From: Ruminococcaceae bacterium UBA1244 | GTDB lineage: Bacteria > Bacillota > Clostridia > Oscillospirales > Acutalibacteraceae | Assembly (NCBI GenBank): GCA_002308635.1 | Contig: DBWG01000122.1 | Location: 4,641 to 15,572, forward strand | Reading direction: 5' to 3' | DNA length: 10,932 bases | In this document: piece by piece, positions 5,557 through 10,932 of the stretch | Numbering within the stretch: the first letter of the stretch is position 1 | Layout of the letters: every line of letters begins with the position of its first letter | The notes under the pieces: generated by a model | What the model saw: the letters and a program-made list of their open reading frames with translations, nothing else | What the model was told of the DNA's origin: nothing | Databases searched by the model: none | Position numbers and translations under genes: made by a program

Positions 5557-7500
5557 TCAGCGCCGCTTTTTGTTTTTGGGCGAAGAATGTTTTTTTGCTT
5601 CATTTTTTGCGGCACTGCGTATGCTGTCGTATTTTTCAAAGGAAATACCGTATTTTATTTCTTCCTCAGTCAGCGGCTTTTTGGGCTTTATGCTGACATC
5701 GTTTTTGTTCCGGGGACGTATCAGGCACTTTTTGTCAAAGCCTATCAGGTCTGTACGGTGAGCAAGTGTAAGAGCCTCGTGAACAAGGTCGTAATTTTTC
5801 GGGTTCTTGTATTGTATCAGCGCCCTCTGCATTGCTTTTTCGTGAGGGTCATGGGCTACATATACAGATTCCATCGTCCTTGGGTCAACTCCCGTGTAGT
5901 ACATACAGGTCGATATCGTTGAAGGTGTAGGATAGAAATCCTGTACCTGTTCGGGACTGCATCCGATGTCACGGAGATATTCCGAAAGGGCTACCGCCTC
6001 TTTTATCGTTGAACCTGGATGTGAGGACATGAGATATGGCACAAGATACTGAGGCTTGCCGAGAGTCTTGTTGATCTGTGCGTATTTTTTGCAAAAGGCC
6101 CGGTACACACTGTTTTCTGGCTTGCCCATTTTTGAGAGTACAGCATCGGCAACGTGTTCCGGAGCGACCTTGAGCTGACCGCTGATGTGGTATTTGCACA
6201 TCTCCTTGAAAAACGTATCATCTGGGTCAGCCATGATATAGTCAAAGCGTATTCCGGAGCGGATAAAAACCTTTTTTACTCCGGGAAGTGCCCTGAGCTT
6301 TCTGAGAAGCGAAAGATAATCGGTGTGGTCTACTGTCAGATTTTTGCAGGGCTGCGGGAACAGACACTGTTTGTTCGGGCAGACTCCATATTTAAGCTGT
6401 TTTTCGCATGAAGTCTTACGGAAATTCGCCGTAGGCCCGCCGACGTCGTGAATGTAGCCTTTGAATTCGGGGTCTGTTATTATCTTTTTTGCTTCGTTTA
6501 TAATAGATTCGTGACTGCGGGTCTGGATTATCCTTCCCTGATGGAACGTCAGCGCACAGAAGCTGCATCCGCCGAAGCATCCTCTGTTGCTGATAAGGCT
6601 GAACTTTACTTCCTTGATTGCGTCTACACCGCCTGCGGACTCGTATGAGGGGTGATAGTTCCTCATATAAGGAAGAGCATAGACCCTGTCCATCTCTTCC
6701 TGAGAAAGCGGCTTTGACATTGGGTTCTGGACTACATAAACATCTCCGTAGGGTTCGCAAAGCACCTTTCCGGAGAACGGGTCGGTATTTGTATATTGGA
6801 TATAAAAGCTCTTTGCATAGTTCAGCTTGTCGGACTTCAGATCATTATATGATGGCAGGACGATATATTCCCTGCCGATATGGTCAAGGCTTTTTGTTTT
6901 ATAGACCGTACCGTCTATGAATGTTATCTCACTTACGGGTATTCCGCTGTTAAGGGCATCGGCTATCTCAACTATTGAGCGCTCGCCCATTCCGAATGAA
7001 AGTATATCCGCCTGAGAATCGAGCAGTACCGAACGCTTCAGGCAGTCGTCCCAGTAGTCATAGTGTGCCATTCTGCGGAGACTTGCTTCTATTCCGCCGA
7101 TAACTACAGGCTTATTCTTATAGCTTCTGCGAATAAGATTCCCGTATACTACGGTTGCATGATCGGGACGTTTTCCCATTTCGCCGCCGGGTGTGAAAAA
7201 ATCCTTTGCACGGCGCTTTTTGGATACGCTGTAGTGGTTGACCATCGAGTCCATATTACCCGCTGAGATAAGAAAGCCGAGTCTTGGCTCGCCGAATACG
7301 TTAATGCTGTTTTCGTCCTTCCAGTCGGGCTGGGATATTATCCCGACCTTATATCCTGCCGCTTCAAGCACCCGGCTTATTATTGCAGGACCGAAAGATG
7401 GATGATCTACATAGGCATCACCGATGACAAATGTAAAATCCACCTCTTTCCACCCTCGTTTTTTCATGTCATCTTTTGAGATCGGCAAAAAATCCTTCAT
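5557..7500 (-). CDS. YgiQ family radical SAM protein (UPF0313)
   Basis: The 647-residue protein belongs to the YgiQ group of radical SAM enzymes, whose reaction is not established. The N-terminal region has the family patterns FVIGDAYVDHPSFGPAIISR (24-43), GNMDSMVNHY (81-90) and PVVIGGIEASLRRMAHYDYW (131-150), resembling the cobalamin-binding-like Rossmann fold seen ahead of some radical SAM domains. The core begins with the cluster motif C308xxxC312xxC315 inside NRGCFGGCSFCALTFHQGR. Four further cysteines at 365, 374, 379 and 385 form a Cys-rich insert that I associate with this family and that could hold a second metal or cluster. The tail (600-647) is Lys-rich. The start ATG 7500 has GGAGTG upstream. 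Gaps are 15 bases on both sides, placing it in one transcript between the ArsC/Spx gene and the nfeD-like gene. The name is secure; the function is unknown. Confidence 0.93.
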   Translation of the reverse strand: MKDFLPISKDDMKKRGWKEVDFTFVIGDAYVDHPSFGPAIISRVLEAAGYKVGIISQPDWKDENSINVFGEPRLGFLISAGNMDSMVNHYSVSKKRRAKDFFTPGGEMGKRPDHATVVYGNLIRRSYKNKPVVIGGIEASLRRMAHYDYWDDCLKRSVLLDSQADILSFGMGERSIVEIADALNSGIPVSEITFIDGTVYKTKSLDHIGREYIVLPSYNDLKSDKLNYAKSFYIQYTNTDPFSGKVLCEPYGDVYVVQNPMSKPLSQEEMDRVYALPYMRNYHPSYESAGGVDAIKEVKFSLISNRGCFGGCSFCALTFHQGRIIQTRSHESIINEAKKIITDPEFKGYIHDVGGPTANFRKTSCEKQLKYGVCPNKQCLFPQPCKNLTVDHTDYLSLLRKLRALPGVKKVFIRSGIRFDYIMADPDDTFFKEMCKYHISGQLKVAPEHVADAVLSKMGKPENSVYRAFCKKYAQINKTLGKPQYLVPYLMSSHPGSTIKEAVALSEYLRDIGCSPEQVQDFYPTPSTISTCMYYTGVDPRTMESVYVAHDPHEKAMQRALIQYKNPKNYDLVHEALTLAHRTDLIGFDKKCLIRPRNKNDVSIKPKKPLTEEEIKYGISFEKYDSIRSAAKNEAKKHSSPKNKKRR

Positions 7501-7515
7501 AATGATACACTCCGA

Positions 7516-7872
7516 TCAGTTTTTAAGAAGTGCGCCTTCCCATTCGGGCTGCCTGAAACCCACAAGAACGGTCTCATCGTCAATGAGTAAAGGACGCTTT
7601 ACAAGCATCCCGTCAGATGCAAGAAGGCGGAGCTGTTCCTCTTCCGTCATAGCGGGCAGTTTGTCTTTAAGGTTCATTTCCTTGTAAAGATTGCCGCTCG
7701 TGTTAAAAAATTTTTTCAGCGGGAGACCGCTTTTTTCATGCCAGAGTTTAAGCTCATCGTATGACGGGTTTTCTTCTTTTATCGGTCTTTCGGTATAGGA
7801 AATATTATTCTCATCGAGCCATGCTTTTGCCTTTTTGCAGGTGGTACATCTCGCATAGCAGATAAACAGCAT
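7516..7872 (-). CDS. ArsC/Spx/MgsR family thioredoxin-fold protein
   Basis: This 118-residue protein has the ArsC-like fold shared by glutaredoxin-dependent arsenate reductases and the Spx/MgsR regulators that bind RNA polymerase. The N-terminus has a CTTC redox pair (C9, C12) in ICYARCTTCKKAKAWLDENN. KEENPSYDELKLW (32-44), FFNTSGNLYKEMNL (55-68) and VKRPLLID (91-98) follow. Arg93 falls where ArsC proteins use Arg to bind the oxyanion. CxxC is the Spx-like arrangement, whereas classical ArsC has a single active Cys, so a redox-responsive regulator or a generic reductase are both possible. An in-frame ATG at 7905 would add 11 residues but has no ribosome binding site; the ATG at 7872 has AAAGAGGTG six bases upstream and starts at the conserved first strand. 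It is the first gene of the four-gene cluster, 15 bases before the radical SAM gene. Confidence 0.88.
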   Translation of the reverse strand: MLFICYARCTTCKKAKAWLDENNISYTERPIKEENPSYDELKLWHEKSGLPLKKFFNTSGNLYKEMNLKDKLPAMTEEEQLRLLASDGMLVKRPLLIDDETVLVGFRQPEWEGALLKN

Positions 7873-7878
7873 AAAAAA

Positions 7879-7887
7879 CACCTCTTT
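7879..7887 (-). promoter_or_regulatory. Ribosome binding site that fixes the ArsC/Spx start
   Basis: AAAGAGGTG on the minus strand ends six bases before the ATG at 7872. The upstream in-frame ATG at 7905 has no purine-rich site before it, so the shorter protein is preferred. Confidence 0.8.
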
Positions 7888-7950
7888 TTCAGTATTTGTG
7901 AACATAACATTACAGTATTGACCGCAATGCCCAACATCCCAAAATAAAAC

Positions 7951-7989
7951 TGTCTTGATATGACATCTATATTATATCATATCAAGACA
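7951..7989. repeat. 13-bp perfect inverted repeat, operator and/or terminator
   Basis: TGTCTTGATATGA (7951-7963) and its exact reverse complement (7977-7989) flank a 13-base AT-rich spacer. Read on the minus strand as RNA from the ECF gene, the arms form a hairpin followed by G and TTTTATTTT, an acceptable terminator 38 bases past the stop codon. As DNA, the arms bracket the extended -10 at 7971-7979, which is what a dimeric repressor site would do. The two roles do not exclude each other. A transcript starting at the predicted start near 7964 would contain only one arm and so would not terminate here. Confidence 0.7.
7971..7979 (-). promoter_or_regulatory. Extended -10 promoter for the ArsC/Spx-radical SAM-nfeD-SPFH cluster
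   Basis: On the minus strand TGATATAAT gives TGn followed by a perfect TATAAT. No good -35 is seen at 17 bases, but extended -10 promoters often do without one, and the 40 bases upstream (7990-8030) are almost all A and T, as an UP element would be. The expected start is near 7964, giving a leader of about 90 bases before the ATG at 7872. Confidence 0.6.
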
Positions 7990-7993
7990 ATAA

Positions 7994-8011
7994 AAAAAAT
8001 ATATATTTTTT
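7994..8011. repeat. AT-only 18-bp palindrome next to the promoter
   Basis: Six A, TATATA and six T make a perfect palindrome within an AT-only stretch between the ECF gene stop and the 13-bp inverted repeat. On the minus strand the T run is eight long. It could be a weak terminator, bent DNA or an UP-element-like promoter enhancer. The sequence alone does not decide. Confidence 0.45.
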
Positions 8012-8027
8012 GATTTTTTTGGTTTTT

Positions 8028-10673
8028 TTATCGAATCAGACCATATTTTTTCTTTATGCGTTCAAGCTTTAGTATGACCGGCTCAGCTCCGATAAACAGG
8101 AACACCGCTGTTGATACTGCGTGTATCGTATCCATCGGAAGTCCGAAGGAATATACTGTCAAAAGAGTCTCTCGATTGATCGGGGTTCTTGACAATATCA
8201 GTGTGGCAGGGTTCATTATGCCGCCGTATATGACAAATGCGGCTATAAATCCAAAGACGGCAAGCGATATTTTATTTACAGGAAGAAGCCTTCCGCTGAA
8301 AAGTATTCCGGCAGTAAATCCGATTAGTCCCATTGTAAACATCTGCCACGGAGTCCATATACCCTGACCAAAAAAGACGTTTGAAGCAAGCATCGAAACA
8401 GAACCGATCATAAACCCAGTTTCACTTCCCAGGGCTGCCGCACAAATTATCACAAGAGCTGTGACCGGCTTGAAAGCAGGCAGCATATAAAATGCCGCTC
8501 TGCCCATTACGCAGACAGAACACAGTACGGCGATAAGCACAAGCTCTCTTGTCTGAACGGAACGCTTTTCAAAAATAATATAAAACGGCAGGATGCTTTC
8601 GAGCATGACCATAAGAGAAATAAAAAGATACTTTGAATCGTTAAAATAATATATACCGACAAAAATAGTAACCGGTACGGCTATCAATACAGTTACGACC
8701 GAAACAGCGATACGTCTGACGCTCCTCTTCGGCGGAACTATCTTTATCGGTCCGGCGGTTTTTGAAAGAGACAGCATAAAAGCTATTGCCGAAGCTATCA
8801 TCACCGGAAAATAAATTTTGCTGTCCGGCATTTTTATTATGTCCGCCGTTGCAAGAAGGGAAAACAATAGTACAGAAAACGAGATCGCTGACAGCGCTTT
8901 TTGTATGGGCTTTTTGAGTCTGTGTTTTTTATGCTCGTCTGTTTTCCTGGGCGGAGGGTCAGTTTTTTCGTCATCCCCGCTGTTGATTTCGGAAAGAAAC
9001 ATATCTTCCTTGTTTTCTATGCCGAGCAGAGAAAGTGCGTCCTTTACCGTGACGATGTTTTGGACTATCCCTTTTGTCATGCGTGAGACGGAGGTAGTAT
9101 ATATGCCGTTCTCCGAAAAGAATTTTGCGGGAGGGACGCAGCTTATGATCCTGCCGCAGAAAAGCATTGCACATCTGTCGGAATGTTCGCAGCAGAATTC
9201 AAGATCATGGCTCACAAGTATTATCGTTGTGCCGTTTTCTGTCAGCCTTCTGAGTATCAGTGCAAGCTTATGTTTGAATGCACAGTCAAGTCCTTTTGTC
9301 GGCTCGTCAAGAAGAAGTATTTTCGGCTCTGTGAGAAGTATTTTTGCAAGAGCCGCCTTTTGCTGTTCGCCTCCCGAAAGATCATACGGATGACGGTCAA
9401 GCAGTCCGTTCAGTCCGCATATCCCTGAAACGTATGATATTTTTCCCTGTTTTTCTTCTTCCGAAAAAGAACTGTCGGAAAGCATTTCCTCAAGCTCACT
9501 GCGGACACTTTCACACACAAACAGCGTCTGGGGATCCTGCGGAAGAAATGCAATGCCGGTCCTGCGTGGGTCTTTTATAACGGCAGCTTTTCCGTTTATG
9601 TATATTTTCCCCCTGTACTGACGGCGAAGTCCTGTCATTACCGAAAGCAGTGTTGTCTTGCCCGCTCCGTTGCCGCCGAGAACAGAAAGTATCTCGCCTT
9701 CGTTTATCGTCAGATCAACACCTTTGAGAATATCCGGAGAGTTTTTTTCATAGCGGAACCACAATTCCCTGATCTCTATGAGCTTTCTGCCGGATGGTCT
9801 GTCCGGTATACAAGGCGGTACGTCAAATGTTTTTTTCTCTTTCTGCGAACGCAGCCATTCTCTCGCCTGCGTCAGCGAAACAGGGCTTTCGGTATTCCGC
9901 TTTTCATCGGATGAATATTCGTATATCCTCGTAAAAGCCGGAAGCGACAAAAAAACCGGGTCTTTGCTGCTGTAGAGGATACTGCTTGTTTTTTCTGGAA
10001 CGGTGTCTGAGATCAGCCTTCCTTCCGACATTACAAGCACCCTGTCGCTCAGGGACAAAACATCGTCAAGTGTGTGTTCGCTGATGATAACGGTAGTGGA
10101 AAGCTCACGGTTTATCCTTCTGAGCAGCGACAAAAAATCGTGCGCCGCTATCGGATCAAGACACGAGGTCGGCTCGTCAAGTATCAGCACAGACGGCTCT
10201 GATGCCATCACGGATGCAAGGTTGAGTATCTGGCGCTGTCCGCCAGATAGCTCGTCAACAGGCGACTCAAACCACTTTTCAATTCCGAAAAAAGCGGCGA
10301 TCTCGGCTGTCCTTTGTCTTATGGCGCTTTTTGAAAATCCAAGACTTTCAAGACCGAATGAAAGCTCGTGCCAGACCTTGTCCGTGACGGACTGATTATC
10401 GGGCGACTGCATAACAAAGCCTATCTTTGATGATTGTGTGCGGTGATCGGCATTTTCAAGAGGACTGCCATAAAACAATATCTCTCCGCTTCTCTCTCCT
10501 TCGGGAGTCAGGCAGGTCTTGAGGTGACGCAGAAGCGTACTTTTTCCGCAGCCGGAAAGTCCGCAGACAGTTATGAATTCACCCTCACTGACGGAAAGGT
10601 CTATGTCCGACAATGCGTTTGTTTCCGAATCAGGATAGCGGAAGCTCAGATCCCTGACTGCAAATATTTCCAT
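8028..10673 (-). CDS. ECF transporter fusion: two ABC ATPase domains plus membrane S component
   Basis: This 881-residue protein appears to combine the energising and substrate-binding parts of an ECF importer. ABC domain 1 (about 1-235) has Walker A GLSGCGKST (38-46), Q89, signature LSGGQRQ (142-148), Walker B LILDEPTSCLDP (163-174) and H200. ABC domain 2 (about 298-525) has GGNGAGKTT (333-341), Q379, LSGGEQQK (432-439), LLLDEPTKGLD (453-463) and H489. Both sites look catalytically complete. A charged linker (555-588) leads to roughly ten membrane segments. The first four (592-702) precede an S-component-like core (710-870) with GRAAFYMLPAFKPVTALVII (724-743), GSETGFMIG (749-757) and NVFFGQGIWTPWQMF (765-779). 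The ATG at 10673 was chosen because AAGGAGG is seven bases upstream and the ABC fold begins at once; 14 extra upstream codons add nothing. It overlaps the T-component gene by 28 bases. The ligand is unknown; cobalamin or a related corrinoid is a weak inference. Confidence 0.87.
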   Translation of the reverse strand: MEIFAVRDLSFRYPDSETNALSDIDLSVSEGEFITVCGLSGCGKSTLLRHLKTCLTPEGERSGEILFYGSPLENADHRTQSSKIGFVMQSPDNQSVTDKVWHELSFGLESLGFSKSAIRQRTAEIAAFFGIEKWFESPVDELSGGQRQILNLASVMASEPSVLILDEPTSCLDPIAAHDFLSLLRRINRELSTTVIISEHTLDDVLSLSDRVLVMSEGRLISDTVPEKTSSILYSSKDPVFLSLPAFTRIYEYSSDEKRNTESPVSLTQAREWLRSQKEKKTFDVPPCIPDRPSGRKLIEIRELWFRYEKNSPDILKGVDLTINEGEILSVLGGNGAGKTTLLSVMTGLRRQYRGKIYINGKAAVIKDPRRTGIAFLPQDPQTLFVCESVRSELEEMLSDSSFSEEEKQGKISYVSGICGLNGLLDRHPYDLSGGEQQKAALAKILLTEPKILLLDEPTKGLDCAFKHKLALILRRLTENGTTIILVSHDLEFCCEHSDRCAMLFCGRIISCVPPAKFFSENGIYTTSVSRMTKGIVQNIVTVKDALSLLGIENKEDMFLSEINSGDDEKTDPPPRKTDEHKKHRLKKPIQKALSAISFSVLLFSLLATADIIKMPDSKIYFPVMIASAIAFMLSLSKTAGPIKIVPPKRSVRRIAVSVVTVLIAVPVTIFVGIYYFNDSKYLFISLMVMLESILPFYIIFEKRSVQTRELVLIAVLCSVCVMGRAAFYMLPAFKPVTALVIICAAALGSETGFMIGSVSMLASNVFFGQGIWTPWQMFTMGLIGFTAGILFSGRLLPVNKISLAVFGFIAAFVIYGGIMNPATLILSRTPINRETLLTVYSFGLPMDTIHAVSTAVFLFIGAEPVILKLERIKKKYGLIR

Positions 10674-10932
10674 TTTCTGTCCTCCTTGATCCCGACTGTG
10701 AGCGGGAAAATACACAATATAAAAAATGCCGAATAAACCGCTATGTCAATATATCCCGTTTCGACCGGATATATCATCGGATAATAATAAAACTCTGTTC
10801 TTTCAAAAAACGCTGCCATTCCTACGGCGGTACTGCACAAAATTATCACAATGACTGCGGCGGAATCACGGAAACTAAAATGAAAAAGCGAATACGCTGT
10901 CCTGTGTTTCAGTCCGTATCCCCTGCTTTTCA
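10646..10932 (-). CDS. ECF transporter T component (EcfT/CbiQ-like), C-terminal part
   Basis: The last 94 complete codons are present; the gene enters from the right edge. The visible part begins with KSRGYGLKHRTAYSLFHF. This matches the end of EcfT proteins, where an Ala-Arg-Gly-type coupling motif (here Ser-Arg-Gly) on a cytoplasmic helix docks onto the ATPases, followed by an RT pair and a last membrane section. Two hydrophobic segments follow: AVIVIILCSTAVGMAAFF, then about 20 residues around AVYSAFFILCIFPLTVGI. The protein ends KWKYLQSGI. T components link the two ATPases to the membrane S component and drive its toppling during import. The stop at 10648-10646 lies inside the ABC/S fusion gene, whose ribosome binding site (10681-10687) sits in this gene's coding sequence, so translational coupling is likely. 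The start, promoter and N-terminal half are outside the window. Confidence 0.85.
   Translation of the reverse strand, partial: KSRGYGLKHRTAYSLFHFSFRDSAAVIVIILCSTAVGMAAFFERTEFYYYPMIYPVETGYIDIAVYSAFFILCIFPLTVGIKEDRKWKYLQSGI
10681..10687 (-). promoter_or_regulatory. Ribosome binding site inside the T-component gene for the ABC/S fusion
   Basis: AAGGAGG on the minus strand lies seven bases before the ATG at 10673 and within the last codons of the T-component gene. It fixes the fusion gene's start and supports coupled translation of the two transporter subunits. Confidence 0.85.

Noticed and set aside
5162..5761. Plus-strand open frame of 199 codons
   Set aside because: It lies antisense across the nfeD-like gene and the end of the radical SAM gene. 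The translation has no recognisable domain, and the minus-strand genes have full family motifs and ribosome binding sites.
7516..7872. Calling the gene an arsenate reductase for arsenic resistance
   Set aside because: There are no ars neighbours (arsR, arsB, acr3), and the CxxC pair is more like Spx/MgsR. Only the fold family is supported.
7873..7905. 11-codon N-terminal extension of the ArsC/Spx gene
   Set aside because: There is no ribosome binding site at 7905, and the proper site for the ATG at 7872 lies inside this extension.
8818..9393. Plus-strand open frame of 191 codons
   Set aside because: It is antisense to the second ABC domain and linker of the ECF fusion, whose Walker and signature motifs are clear. 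The Ser-rich translation is typical of a shadow frame.
10646..10849. Independent small GTG-start membrane protein gene of 67 codons
   Set aside because: The frame is open without interruption to the right edge and reads as the C-terminus of a T component, so this is the tail of a longer gene.

Overview
The window looks like a stretch of a Gram-positive Clostridia chromosome, most like the Ruminococcus/Oscillospiraceae group. This is an inference from family similarity, the strong AGGAGG-type ribosome binding sites, the mid-range GC content and the gene families present; no rRNA or other marker is available to fix the taxon. Every convincing gene lies on the minus strand, so in transcription order the window reads from right to left. 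I see no tRNA, rRNA, CRISPR array, insertion sequence or prophage gene, and no gene-free stretch reaches 300 bases.

Right end (10932 down to 8028): the tail of an energy-coupling-factor (ECF) transporter T component overlaps by 28 bases a very large second gene. That gene encodes two ABC ATPase domains fused in one chain to a membrane region that looks like a complete ECF substrate-binding (S) component. Together the two genes appear to specify a whole ECF vitamin or cofactor importer in two polypeptides. The substrate cannot be fixed from sequence; a corrinoid/cobalamin-type ligand is my best but weak guess.

Middle (7872 down to 3911): a tight four-gene cluster consisting of a small ArsC/Spx-family thioredoxin-fold protein, a YgiQ-type radical SAM protein, a short NfeD-like membrane protein with an OB-fold tail, and an SPFH (stomatin/QmcA-type) membrane protein. 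It ends in a clear hairpin-plus-T-run terminator. In front of it lies an AT-only tract, a 13-bp perfect inverted repeat and an extended -10 promoter that fall on top of one another, which suggests both termination of the ECF transcript and regulated initiation.

Left (3776 down to 1): a compact de novo purine synthesis operon, purE-purF-purM-purN, followed by the start of a gene for a PurO-like IMP cyclohydrolase. Gaps are 11 to 22 bases, each with a good ribosome binding site. These enzymes cover carboxylation (purE), the committed PRPP amidotransfer step (purF), AIR synthesis (purM), GAR formylation (purN) and the last ring closure to IMP (purO-like). purK, purC, purL, purD and purB are not in view. 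The PurF is unusual in having several substitutions at positions that are normally near-invariant around the glutamine and PRPP sites, although its nucleophile and four iron-sulfur cysteines are kept.
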